A program made the translations under genes and the position numbers. The notes below the pieces were generated by a model. That model worked only from the letters and a program-made list of their open reading frames with translations, searched no databases and had not been told where the DNA came from. Below, piece by piece: positions 21,931 through 30,293 of a DNA stretch of 41,120 nt. The stretch's first letter is position 1. Each line of letters starts with the position of its first letter. This DNA comes from Clostridiales bacterium (lineage in GTDB: Bacteria; Bacillota; Clostridia; Saccharofermentanales; Saccharofermentanaceae): positions 1-41,120 of the forward strand of contig JAFXPN010000002.1 in the NCBI GenBank assembly GCA_017527865.1, written 5' to 3'.

Positions 21931-23007
21931 TTATTTACCATACCAGCCGATGCCTTCAGCATGCCATCCGATGGACACGAGCCAGTTGTTCTCAGACAGA
22001 CTGGTCGTATAGTTATGGTTATTGGCATACGCGTTCGGATTGTACTGTCTGTAAAGCGGCACGGTCTCGGCATCATCGGAATACCAGCCGATCCCCTCGT
22101 CGCTCCAGCCGGCAGCTATGAGATGATTGCGCTCGCCCGGACTGGTCGTGTAATGATGCTCTCCGCCGTTCGGATTGTAAAGTCTGTAAACGGGGGTATT
22201 GGAAGTCTGAGGAGCGATCCAGCCGACACCTTCATAGTTCCAGCCGAGTCTTATGAGATGATTCCGCTCGCCCGAGTTAGATGTGTAGAAGTGCTCACCG
22301 CTGTTTGGATTATAAAGCCTGAACATGTTGGATGATCCTTCGGGAGCGGGAGGGTCAGCTATGATCATCACAGCGGAATCAAAACACAGATCGCCGAATG
22401 AGCTGCCGTCTTCATCCTCTAACGTATAATAATCTACGCCGTCCTCACTGTAGTGGGTACCGTTTTCATAAACATCTATCAGATCGGGATTATTGGAGAT
22501 ATCAAGGATCGTAATGCTGTTGCCGTAACACCACATAAATGCCATTTCCGCATTATGGCTCAGATCGAGTTTTGTCAGGTTATTGCCGTCGCATTCAAGC
22601 CACGACAATTCCGTGTTATAACTCAGATCAAGGTCTGTCAGTTCATTATCGTAACAGACTAATCCACACAGATCGGTAAAAAACTCTATTCCCGTAAGGT
22701 CTGATATCCCTGCTTCAGGAACTTCGATCTCTCTGACTTCGGCGATCTCCGACGGGCTGAGCTCGCCGTCTCCGTTTGTATCGAAGTTATCCGACACATA
22801 GCTTCTGAAGACGGCATCGGGGAAATTGGTTTCATCGATCGCTATGGAACCGGCTTCGTAGGATCCGTCCGGCTCTTCTGTCTCTTCCTCTATGAAACCG
22901 TCCGTATCCTCAACAAATTCTTCGCGTTCGACATCTGCCGATACAGGAACAGAACCGAACATCAAAGATGCTGCCGTTAATGCAGTCAACATGGCCAACC
23001 GTTTCAT
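21931..23007 (-). CDS. Secreted EF-hand/LRR protein with three DUF5648-like modules
   Basis: This 358-residue protein starts at ATG 23007 behind GGAGG. A signal peptide (about 1-24) is followed by an acidic linker and an intact EF-hand-like loop (DTNGDGELSPSE). It has only three LRRs (LVCYDNELTDLDLS and following units), compared with seven and eight in its paralogues. Three DUF5648-like modules follow, with FRLYNPNSGEHFYTS and a last QYNPNAYANNHNYTTS, ending IGWYGK. The N-terminal part closely resembles the truncated gene at 1-441. Convergent plus-strand remains of another copy lie just downstream. It is secreted, and its partner is unknown. Confidence 0.87.
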   Translation of the reverse strand: MKRLAMLTALTAASLMFGSVPVSADVEREEFVEDTDGFIEEETEEPDGSYEAGSIAIDETNFPDAVFRSYVSDNFDTNGDGELSPSEIAEVREIEVPEAGISDLTGIEFFTDLCGLVCYDNELTDLDLSYNTELSWLECDGNNLTKLDLSHNAEMAFMWCYGNSITILDISNNPDLIDVYENGTHYSEDGVDYYTLEDEDGSSFGDLCFDSAVMIIADPPAPEGSSNMFRLYNPNSGEHFYTSNSGERNHLIRLGWNYEGVGWIAPQTSNTPVYRLYNPNGGEHHYTTSPGERNHLIAAGWSDEGIGWYSDDAETVPLYRQYNPNAYANNHNYTTSLSENNWLVSIGWHAEGIGWYGK

Positions 23008-23059
23008 GATTACCTCCGTATTTGCTCATATAAAGGAATTTCCTGACTGTTAAAGTATA

Positions 23060-23084
23060 GGCGGCTGTCATAACGACAGCCGCC
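23060..23084 (-). terminator. Hairpin terminator after PPDK gene
   Basis: ggcggctgtc (23060-23069) pairs with gacagccgcc (23075-23084) around a 5-nt loop. The T-tract on the minus strand is poor (TATACTTT). Confidence 0.6.
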
Positions 23085-23114
23085 TGATATTGATCGATCT
23101 GTAATAACCGGATC

Positions 23115-25748
23115 TTACTTCTTATGCGCGATCGCTGCCTGCGCCGCCGCGAGCCTTGCGATCGGGACACGGAAAGGCGAGCAGGATACATAATCAAGAC
23201 CGATTGCATCGCAGAACTCAACGGATGAAGGATCACCGCCGTGCTCGCCGCAGATACCGACATGAAGTGAAGGATTTACAGCCTTACCGAGATCGATAGC
23301 CATCTTCATGAGCTTACCTACGCCGTTCTGGTCAAGTCTTGCGAACGGATCTGCTTCGAAGATCTTGTTCTCGTAGTAAGCCTCGAGGAACTTGCCTGCA
23401 TCATCACGCGAGAATCCGAATGTCATCTGTGTAAGGTCGTTTGTACCGAAGCAGAAGAAGTCAGCATTCTTAGCGATCTCGTCAGCTGTAAGAGCAGCTC
23501 TGGGGATCTCGATCATTGTTCCGACTTCATACTTAAGATCAGAACCGGCTGCTGCGATTTCTTCGTCAGCTGTAGCAACAACGATATCCTTAACGAACTT
23601 GAGCTCCTTGTTATCGCCGATGAGAGGGATCATGATCTCAGGCTCGATCTTCCAATCGGAATGCTTAGCCTTAACATTGATAGCTGCACGGATGACAGCT
23701 CTTGTCTGCATCTTTGCAATCTCAGGATATGTAACAGACAGACGGCATCCTCTGTGACCCATCATAGGGTTGAACTCGTGAAGTGAAGCGATGATGTTCT
23801 TGATCTCCGCTACTGTCTTATTCTTCTTCTTGGCAAGCTTCTCGATCTCGAAGTCTGTTGTAGGAACAAACTCATGGAGCGGGGGATCCAAGAAACGGAT
23901 AGTAACGGGATAGCCCTCAAGAGCTTCATAAAGAGCCTCAAAGTCACTCTGCTGCATAGGGAGAATGACATCGAGAGCTTCCTCTCTCTCCTCAACTGTC
24001 TCGGAGCAGATCATCTCACGGAATGCGTCAATCCTGCCCTCACCGAAGAACATATGCTCAGTACGGCAAAGTCCGATACCCTCGGCACCGAGTTCACGGG
24101 CCTTCTTGGCATCTGCGGGTGTATCTGCATTAGTACGAACACCCATTGTCTTAAACTCATCGGCCCAAGCCATGATGCGGCCGAAGTAACCGTTGTTGGG
24201 ATCTGCATCGACCTGAGGGATAGCTCCGTCGTAGATGCAGCCTGTAGAACCGTCGAGAGAGATGATATCGCCCTCATGGAATTCCTTGCCTGCAAGCGTG
24301 AATCTCTTGTGCTCTTCATCCATGGCGATCTCGCCGCATCCGGATACGCAGCACTCACCCATTCCTCTTGCAACAACTGCAGCATGTGATGTCATACCGC
24401 CGCGGACAGTAAGGATACCTTCTGCGGACTTCATTCCCGTGATATCTTCGGGAGATGTCTCAAGTCTTACAAGAACAACCTTCTCGCCTCTTGAAGCCCA
24501 CTCAACTGCATCTTCCGCAGTAAATACGATCTTACCGCATGCAGCTCCGGGAGATGCACCGAGACCCTTGCCGATAGCCTCTGCAGCCTTCAAAGCTGCG
24601 GGATCGAACTGAGGGTGAAGCAATGTATCAAGGTTACGGGGATCGATCATGGCAACAGCCTCTTCGGGAGTTCTCATGCCCTCATCAACGAGGTCACATG
24701 CGATCTTCATGGCTGCCTGAGCGGTTCTCTTTCCGTTTCTTGTCTGGAGCATGTAGAGCTTGCCTGCTTCTACCGTGAACTCCATATCCTGCATATCCCT
24801 GTAGTGATTCTCAAGGATATTGCAGACATCGGTAAACTGCTTGAATGCGCCCGGGAACTTCTGCTCCATCTCGGAGATGTGCATGGGCGTTCTTACGCCT
24901 GCAACAACGTCCTCGCCCTGGGCATTTGTAAGGAACTCACCGAAAAGTCCCTTGTTGCCTGTTGCGGGATCTCTCGTGAATGCAACGCCGGTACCGCAGT
25001 CATCACCCATGTTGCCGAAGGCCATGGACTGGACATTAACGGCTGTTCCCCATGAATAAGGAATGTCGTTGTCTCTTCTGTAGACGTTGGCACGGGGGTT
25101 ATCCCATGAACGGAATACCGCCTTGATGGCACCCATGAGCTGAACCTTGGGATCATCAGGGAAATCCTCGCCGATCTTAGCCTTATATTCAGCCTTGAAC
25201 TGGTTGGCAAGCTCCTGAAGATCACCGGCCGTGAGGTCGACATCCTGTGTGACCCTGCGGGAAGCCTTCATCTTATCGATGAGCTCCTCGAAGTACTTCT
25301 TTCCGACTTCCATAACTACGTCGGAATACATCTGGATGAATCTTCTGTAGCAGTCCCATGCCCACCTGGGGTTTCCGGACTTCTTGGCAATAACACCTAC
25401 TACCTCTTCATTAAGACCGAGGTTAAGGATAGTATCCATCATGCCGGGCATCGAGGCTCTGGCTCCGGATCTTACGGATACGAGCAGAGGATTCTCAAGA
25501 TCTCCGAACTTCTTGCCCGTGATCTCCTCGAGTTTTGTTATATACTCCATTATCTCTGCCTGGATATCGGCATTGATCTGTCTGCCGTCCTCATAGTACT
25601 GGGTACAAGCTTCAGTCGAGATCGTGAAGCCCTGAGGAACGGGGAGTCCCAGATTCGTCATCTCGGCAAGGTTTGCACCTTTGCCTCCAAGCAGTTCGCG
25701 CATGTTTCCGTTGCCCTCGGAAAACAGATAAATGTACTTCTTAGCCAT
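23115..25748 (-). CDS. ppdK: Pyruvate, phosphate dikinase
   Basis: This 877-residue enzyme is the full family length. It interconverts pyruvate, ATP and phosphate with PEP, AMP and pyrophosphate, and serves PEP formation or PPi-dependent glycolysis in anaerobes. The order is an N-terminal ATP-grasp domain (GGKGANLAEM near 22-31), a central swivelling phosphohistidine domain with GGMTSHAAVVARG (catalytic His in TSHA), and a C-terminal PEP/pyruvate TIM barrel with GLCRTEHMFF, RFLDPPLHEF and GTNDLTQMT. The catalytic Cys region CGEHGG is near the end. ATG 25748 has AAAGGCGGG upstream. It is downstream of glycyl-tRNA synthetase and separated by 86 nt. It is very sure; regulation by a PDRP kinase is not visible here. 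Confidence 0.97.
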   Translation of the reverse strand: MAKKYIYLFSEGNGNMRELLGGKGANLAEMTNLGLPVPQGFTISTEACTQYYEDGRQINADIQAEIMEYITKLEEITGKKFGDLENPLLVSVRSGARASMPGMMDTILNLGLNEEVVGVIAKKSGNPRWAWDCYRRFIQMYSDVVMEVGKKYFEELIDKMKASRRVTQDVDLTAGDLQELANQFKAEYKAKIGEDFPDDPKVQLMGAIKAVFRSWDNPRANVYRRDNDIPYSWGTAVNVQSMAFGNMGDDCGTGVAFTRDPATGNKGLFGEFLTNAQGEDVVAGVRTPMHISEMEQKFPGAFKQFTDVCNILENHYRDMQDMEFTVEAGKLYMLQTRNGKRTAQAAMKIACDLVDEGMRTPEEAVAMIDPRNLDTLLHPQFDPAALKAAEAIGKGLGASPGAACGKIVFTAEDAVEWASRGEKVVLVRLETSPEDITGMKSAEGILTVRGGMTSHAAVVARGMGECCVSGCGEIAMDEEHKRFTLAGKEFHEGDIISLDGSTGCIYDGAIPQVDADPNNGYFGRIMAWADEFKTMGVRTNADTPADAKKARELGAEGIGLCRTEHMFFGEGRIDAFREMICSETVEEREEALDVILPMQQSDFEALYEALEGYPVTIRFLDPPLHEFVPTTDFEIEKLAKKKNKTVAEIKNIIASLHEFNPMMGHRGCRLSVTYPEIAKMQTRAVIRAAINVKAKHSDWKIEPEIMIPLIGDNKELKFVKDIVVATADEEIAAAGSDLKYEVGTMIEIPRAALTADEIAKNADFFCFGTNDLTQMTFGFSRDDAGKFLEAYYENKIFEADPFARLDQNGVGKLMKMAIDLGKAVNPSLHVGICGEHGGDPSSVEFCDAIGLDYVSCSPFRVPIARLAAAQAAIAHKK

Positions 25749-25834
25749 TTAATATGCCCGCCTTTCTAAATATGTTGTTGTTTATTTCCAAAGCCCGAAG
25801 CTTTATTGAAATCTGCCGTCTGTCCGATCCTTTG

Positions 25835-27250
25835 TCAGAAATCGAACTTACCCTCAAAGAATTCGACTGCCTTATCGATAGGGAATCTGATATTGCCGGG
25901 TTCATACTCGATATTCTTCATAGAATCTCTTTCTCTAATGGTAACACAATTATCGTTCTCTGAATCGAAGTCATAAACCAAGCAGTACGGTGTACCGATC
26001 TCATCCTGTCTTCTGTATCGCTTGCCGATGCTCTGGCGGTCATCGAGCTCGCACATATACTTCTTGGAAAGCTGCTCGAACAGAGGCATGACCTTGTCCG
26101 TAAGCTTTGCCGACAGAGGCAGTATGCCGATCTTGATCGGTGCCAGGAACGGATGGAAATGCATTACATTTCGAACATCGCCGCCCTCGAGCTGCTCCTC
26201 TTCGAATGCTGAACACAGGAATGCGAGAGTAACGCGGTCCGCACCGAGTGAAGGCTCGATAACATAAGGGATATACTTCTCGTTCTTCGCGGGATCGAAG
26301 TATGAAAGATCCTGCTTGGAGAACTCCATGTGCTGCTTAAGGTCGTAATCAGTACGGTCGGCGATGCCCCACAGCTCGCCCCAGTCCGTGAACGGAAAAG
26401 CGAACTCGAAGTCCGTTGTCGCTCTCGAATAGAAAGCAAGCTCTTCCTTGGAGTGATCTCTTGTACGGAGTTCCTCCTCCTTGATGCCGAGGGATGTAAG
26501 CCAGTTCTTACAGAAATCCTTCCAATACGCGAACCATTCGAGGTCCGTGCCGGGCTCGCAGAAGAACTCAAGCTCCATCTGTTCGAACTCACGGGTACGG
26601 AAGATGAAGTTTCCGGGTGTGATCTCATTACGGAAAGACTTTCCGATCTGGCAGATGCCGAACGGGATCTTCTTTCTGGATGATCTCTGGACATTGCCGA
26701 AGTTAACGAAGATGCCCTGAGCTGTCTCGGGTCTTAAGTAAACTTCGCTCGACGAATCCTCGGTAACACCGACGAAAGTCTTGAACATCAGGTTGAACTT
26801 TCTGATATCCGTGAAGTTGTGTCCTCCGCATACGGGACACGGGATATTCTTCTCCCTGATATATGCCACGAGATCCTCGGGCTCCATGCCCTCTACGGAT
26901 ACATCGGTTACATTGTTCTCTTTATTCCAGTCCTCTACGAGATTGTCTGCTCTGTGTCTTGCCTTGCACTGCTTGCAGTCGATCAGAGGATCGGAGAAGC
27001 CTCCGACGTGACCGGATGCGACCCATGTTCTGGGGTTCATTATGATGGCTGCATCGAGTCCTACATTATAAGGGCTCTCCTGAACGAACTTCTTCCACCA
27101 TGCAGCCTTTACGTTATTCTTGAGCTGGACTCCGAGCGGACCGTAATCCCAGGAATTCGCAAGTCCGCCGTATATATCCGATCCCGGATAAACAAAACCG
27201 CGGGTCTTTGCCAGGGATACTATCTTGTCCATCTTTTCCGAGTTAGACAT
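25835..27250 (-). CDS. glyQS: Glycyl-tRNA synthetase, alpha2 type
   Basis: This 471-residue class II synthetase attaches glycine to tRNA-Gly. It is the single-chain alpha2 form (not the alpha2beta2 GlyQ/GlyS form). Motifs: N-terminal [15 protein letters not shown], a zinc-like CxxC pair (CKQCK and CPVCG), motif 2 in [24 protein letters not shown] sequence (abridged here) and motif 3 in [14 protein letters not shown]. The C-terminal anticodon-binding domain ends the protein. It starts at ATG 27250 with AAGGAG upstream and lies 11 nt after rpoZ, so it is part of the yicC-remA-gmk-rpoZ transcript. No T-box is visible upstream. Confidence 0.96.
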   Translation of the reverse strand: MSNSEKMDKIVSLAKTRGFVYPGSDIYGGLANSWDYGPLGVQLKNNVKAAWWKKFVQESPYNVGLDAAIIMNPRTWVASGHVGGFSDPLIDCKQCKARHRADNLVEDWNKENNVTDVSVEGMEPEDLVAYIREKNIPCPVCGGHNFTDIRKFNLMFKTFVGVTEDSSSEVYLRPETAQGIFVNFGNVQRSSRKKIPFGICQIGKSFRNEITPGNFIFRTREFEQMELEFFCEPGTDLEWFAYWKDFCKNWLTSLGIKEEELRTRDHSKEELAFYSRATTDFEFAFPFTDWGELWGIADRTDYDLKQHMEFSKQDLSYFDPAKNEKYIPYVIEPSLGADRVTLAFLCSAFEEEQLEGGDVRNVMHFHPFLAPIKIGILPLSAKLTDKVMPLFEQLSKKYMCELDDRQSIGKRYRRQDEIGTPYCLVYDFDSENDNCVTIRERDSMKNIEYEPGNIRFPIDKAVEFFEGKFDF

Positions 27251-27261
27251 ATCTGTTCTCC

Positions 27262-27678
27262 TTACTCCTCGACCATATCCTCTGTGTCTTCGGCCTCAGC
27301 GCCCTGACCCGGGATAATATCATCGATGGAACTCCTGCTGCTGTTCATCTGCTCCGCGAAAAGCATATCTGCAGCCTGAGCGTCCTTTCTGAACAGTTCC
27401 TTCTGCTCCTTAGCCTTCTTCTCGGCTTCCCTTGCAAGTCTTGCTTCTCTTGTAAGCGGAACGGTATATGAATCCTTGGGAAGGTTGCCCTTAACCTCAA
27501 CAACTTTGCCCTCAAGGATCTCCTTGCAGGCAAGTGATACGGCATTGTCAGCCTGATCGGGGATCATGGGCTGCGCGCCTTCAACGAGCTGACTTGCTCT
27601 CTTGCTCACGAGCACTGCCAGTTCATAGGCACATCCTGCCTTAGGGAGTAATTCTTCAAGTGTGGGATCTGTTAACAT
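27262..27678 (-). CDS. rpoZ: RNA polymerase omega subunit with C-terminal extension
   Basis: This 138-residue protein helps assemble RNA polymerase by binding the beta' subunit. The first 80 residues or so form the omega domain ([34 protein letters not shown]). It then continues with a Lys/Glu-rich helix and an acidic tail (about 85-138) ending EDTEDMVEE, longer than in most omega subunits. Context supports the call: gmk, remA and yicC lie upstream, the standard Bacillota order. AGAGG stands 10 nt before the ATG. Similar extended omega subunits occur in other Clostridia as far as I recall; the role of the tail is unknown. Confidence 0.88.
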   Translation of the reverse strand: MLTDPTLEELLPKAGCAYELAVLVSKRASQLVEGAQPMIPDQADNAVSLACKEILEGKVVEVKGNLPKDSYTVPLTREARLAREAEKKAKEQKELFRKDAQAADMLFAEQMNSSRSSIDDIIPGQGAEAEDTEDMVEE

Positions 27679-27714
27679 TTCCTGATTACCTCTTTCCTTT
27701 TCTTTTTACAAATA

Positions 27715-28311
27715 TCATATAGTCTTCTCTATACCGGAATTCCTGATATACCTGCATTTCTCAGCCGTGATTATGGACATGATCTGCCGGGCAGCCTCAT
27801 CCGCATCCTTATTCACCACGACATAATCAAAGCGGGGCGCATAATCTATCTCCTGTCTTGCCATCTCGAGTCTTGCCGCCACATGAGCCTCGTCCTCGGT
27901 CCCTCTGCCGCGGAGCCTGTTCTCGAGTTCGGAGAACGAAGGGGGCAAAAGGAATATCGTCACCGACTGTTCGAAGTTCTCCTTCAGGGCCATGCTGCCT
28001 GCGATGGTAAGGTCGAGCAGGACATCCGTACCATTGTCGCTCATCTCCTGCAGCGGGATGGTCGGCGTTCCGTAGAGATTGCCGACGAACTCGTCATACT
28101 CAAGGATCTCACCTTCCTCGAACATGCTCATGAACTGCTCACGGGTCCTGAAATAGTATTCGACGCCTTCGGTCTCGCCCTCTCTCGGGGCTCTTGTCGT
28201 AACAGAAACGGATGTACCGAAGTCCGGGTCTTGCTGCTTGACCTTATCGAGCACTGTACCTTTGCCCGTTCCGGAAGGTCCCGATACCGAGATAAGCAAT
28301 CCTTTACTCAT
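27715..28311 (-). CDS. gmk: Guanylate kinase
   Basis: This 198-residue enzyme phosphorylates GMP to GDP with ATP. It has the P-loop GPSGTGKGT (10-18), the GMP-binding residues in TRAPREGE, EYDEFVGNLYGTP, and the lid RGRGTED. Length and motifs match the family. ATG 28311 has GGAGG 8 nt upstream. It follows remA after 3 nt and is part of the yicC-remA-gmk-rpoZ operon. It feeds GTP and, indirectly, the (p)ppGpp precursor pool. Confidence 0.97.
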   Translation of the reverse strand: MSKGLLISVSGPSGTGKGTVLDKVKQQDPDFGTSVSVTTRAPREGETEGVEYYFRTREQFMSMFEEGEILEYDEFVGNLYGTPTIPLQEMSDNGTDVLLDLTIAGSMALKENFEQSVTIFLLPPSFSELENRLRGRGTEDEAHVAARLEMARQEIDYAPRFDYVVVNKDADEAARQIMSIITAEKCRYIRNSGIEKTI

Positions 28312-28314
28312 ACA

Positions 28315-28548
28315 TCATTCCTCCAGACTCTTTCTTACGGCTGCAACCTCAAGGGCGCTTGTCACTACATAATCGCTGTCCATGATAAGGACGCTCCTGC
28401 ACTTCTTGCCTGCGCAGCAGTCGACAAGCATCGATCTGTCGCGGGCTTCCTGCATCATCCGCCTTATCGGCGCGGAATCGGCAGACGCAACGCACAGCAC
28501 TCTTGATGACGCCGCTATGTTTCCTCCTCCGATATCCGCAAATCTCAT
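28315..28548 (-). CDS. remA: RemA-type regulatory protein (DUF370)
   Basis: This 77-residue protein is a RemA homologue: IGGGNIAASSRV, the SADSAPIRRMMQEARDR block and a VLIMDSDYVVTSAL C-terminal strand match the family. In Bacillus, RemA is a DNA-binding regulator of biofilm matrix and osmoprotection genes that forms ring-like oligomers. The Arg-rich SAPIRR segment is the known DNA-contact region. ATG 28548 has AAGGAG upstream. Its position between yicC and gmk is the conserved Bacillota arrangement. Two neighbouring cysteines (CCAGKKC) are unusual for the family. Confidence 0.93.
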   Translation of the reverse strand: MRFADIGGGNIAASSRVLCVASADSAPIRRMMQEARDRSMLVDCCAGKKCRSVLIMDSDYVVTSALEVAAVRKSLEE

Positions 28549-28565
28549 CCCGTTACTCCTTATGA

Positions 28566-29453
28566 TCAGACCAGATTCTGTATCTGCTCTCTCATTTCCT
28601 CTATCAGATTCTTCATCGCCAGAACACGGTTCGTGATCTCGATGTCGTTCGCCTTGGATCCTATGGTATTAGTCTCACGGTTGATCTCCTGGATCAGGAA
28701 ATCCATCTTCTTGCCCACCGGACCGTCTTCGGAAAGTATCTTTCTGCCCTGTGCGAAATGGCTCCCGAGCCTCTTCAGTTCCTCATCGACGGCGCACTTA
28801 TCCGCAAACACCGCAACTTCCGCGGCAAGACGGCTCTCGTCGTAGAATGCCCTGTTGGCATCACTTAAGATCTGGTCCACCCTCTCGGAAAGCCTGGTCC
28901 TGTAATCATCCACCACCGACGGGGCGCGGTCTGCTATCTCATTCTTCAGCGTTTCCAGGGACTCGATCTTGCGCATGAGATCGGTCACGAGCGCAGCTCC
29001 CTCCGCTGATCTCATGGCGTTCATCCCTTCCAGAGCTTCACGGAGCGCTGAATCGAGTTCGGCCGACAGTACCTCTTCATCCAACTGCACCTGTCTTGAT
29101 GACAGGACATCGGGGAACATCCCGATCCTTGATACGCTGGTCTCATCGGCACGGCCGGTAAGTTCTGCGATCTGTTCCATCGCCCTGGAATAAGCAAGCG
29201 CAAGCGCGCGGTTGACCGTCACTTCAGATCCGGACTCCCCGGAATCCTCAAAGTTGATGAACACGTCGACTTTTCCTCTTGTCAGCGAATCGGAGATGGT
29301 CTTTCTTATAACTGCATCGGCAAAGTTAAACAACTTGGGACATCTGATATTGATATCACAGAATCTGCTGTTTACTGACTTGATCTCAACAGAATAGCGT
29401 CTGGTATCAAAGACCTTCTCGCTCCTGCCGAATCCTGTCATACTTTTTGCCAT
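28566..29453 (-). CDS. yicC: YicC/YloC family endoribonuclease
   Basis: This 295-residue protein matches YicC/YloC: it begins MAKSMTGFGR, has SVEIKSVNSRFCDINIRCP and ends with a helical DUF1732 domain (VGKKMDFLIQEINRETNTIGSKAND, abridged). The family cleaves RNA near the 3' side of small RNAs; YloC is a Bacillus member. I chose ATG 29453 because GGGAG stands 7 nt upstream and the conserved MxxSMTGFGR follows; an upstream in-frame start would add 19 unrelated residues. It heads the yicC-remA-gmk-rpoZ-glyQS operon, and a good promoter lies about 85 nt upstream. Confidence 0.95.
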   Translation of the reverse strand: MAKSMTGFGRSEKVFDTRRYSVEIKSVNSRFCDINIRCPKLFNFADAVIRKTISDSLTRGKVDVFINFEDSGESGSEVTVNRALALAYSRAMEQIAELTGRADETSVSRIGMFPDVLSSRQVQLDEEVLSAELDSALREALEGMNAMRSAEGAALVTDLMRKIESLETLKNEIADRAPSVVDDYRTRLSERVDQILSDANRAFYDESRLAAEVAVFADKCAVDEELKRLGSHFAQGRKILSEDGPVGKKMDFLIQEINRETNTIGSKANDIEITNRVLAMKNLIEEMREQIQNLV

Positions 29454-29537
29454 AAGCGCACTCCCAAAGCTTAAAGAATGAAAACAGCCTGCAACGAAGC
29501 TTCGCTTCATTGGTCAGGCCGTATCTCCCGTCTGATA

Positions 29538-29566
29538 ATTATAATACGGATGCGCGTTACAGGCAA
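29538..29566 (-). promoter_or_regulatory. Promoter of yicC-remA-gmk-rpoZ operon
   Basis: TTGCCT (29561-29566) and TATAAT (29538-29543) on the minus strand are 17 nt apart. The transcript would have a leader of about 80 nt that includes a GAAGC/GCTTC hairpin (GAAGCGAAGCTTC). Confidence 0.6.
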
Positions 29567-29577
29567 CAAAAATTTGT

Positions 29578-30291
29578 TCACAAAACCCGCAAAGGCTTGA
29601 ATTTTAAGTAGTCCGCGGCCACACAAAAATATTTCACGCCGTGTCTTTCCCCCTCAAAAATCTGTCCGTGAGCGCGGCCGTGAAGGTGTCCGTAAAGACA
29701 TATATCAACAGTGCCGCTCTGTTCGATGACATCGGCGTAGTCGCAGGGGGCCCCGTTCCTTCCGCACGGAGGGAAATGGACCATAAGTATATGGGGCAGT
29801 TTGTGTACCGGATCCGCATTCTCAATGCTGCTGATACACAGCTTCATCCGCTCGATCTCCCGGTCGTGGATCTTTCTGTCCTCCTCGCCGACCCCGTCAT
29901 CCTCAAGCCGCTTCCAGCCGCGGGTGCCCGCTATCACAGCCTTTTCGCTTACAAAGGCATCCGTCTTGAGGAGCTTCACGGAACCGATCCCCTGTGCCGC
30001 AAGTTCCCTTTCCATCTTGGCAAGAGTCCCCCACCAGTAGTCGTGGTTGCCTCTGATGGCGAGCTTTTGTCCGGGCAGACTGTCTATGAACGCGAAGTCG
30101 CCTGCCGCTCTGTCGAGATGCATCGCCCACGACAGGTCACCGGGCAGAAGATAAAGGTCATCCTCCCCGACGGCAGCGGAATTCTCTTTGATCCGCTTCA
30201 TATAGTCCTTCCAGGATTCTCCGAAGATCTCCATCGTCTTGTCGGGGTTGTCGAGTGCAAGATGAAGATCTGCCATGGCATAGATATTCAT
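29578..30291 (-). CDS. Calcineurin-like metallophosphoesterase
   Basis: This 237-residue protein has all canonical motifs: D-x-H in MADLHLA (D8, H10), GDLSW (GDxxx), GNHDYWWG, a later His in VHFPP, and the C-terminal GHLHGRAH. It is a dinuclear-metal hydrolase of phosphoester bonds. This subgroup (GNHDYWWG, with Trp pair) is a conserved Clostridia family with no known substrate. The start follows the uvrC stop by 2 nt, so they are translationally coupled. A role in nucleotide or DNA-damage metabolism would be only a guess from this linkage. Confidence 0.9.
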   Translation of the reverse strand: MNIYAMADLHLALDNPDKTMEIFGESWKDYMKRIKENSAAVGEDDLYLLPGDLSWAMHLDRAAGDFAFIDSLPGQKLAIRGNHDYWWGTLAKMERELAAQGIGSVKLLKTDAFVSEKAVIAGTRGWKRLEDDGVGEEDRKIHDREIERMKLCISSIENADPVHKLPHILMVHFPPCGRNGAPCDYADVIEQSGTVDICLYGHLHGRAHGQIFEGERHGVKYFCVAADYLKFKPLRVL

Positions 30292-30293
30292 TA

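Noticed and set aside
25749..25834. Possible T-box or riboswitch leader near glycyl-tRNA synthetase or PPDK
   Set aside because: The synthetase follows rpoZ after 11 nt, leaving no room for a leader, and the 86 nt before PPDK show only a small hairpin without T-box sequence.
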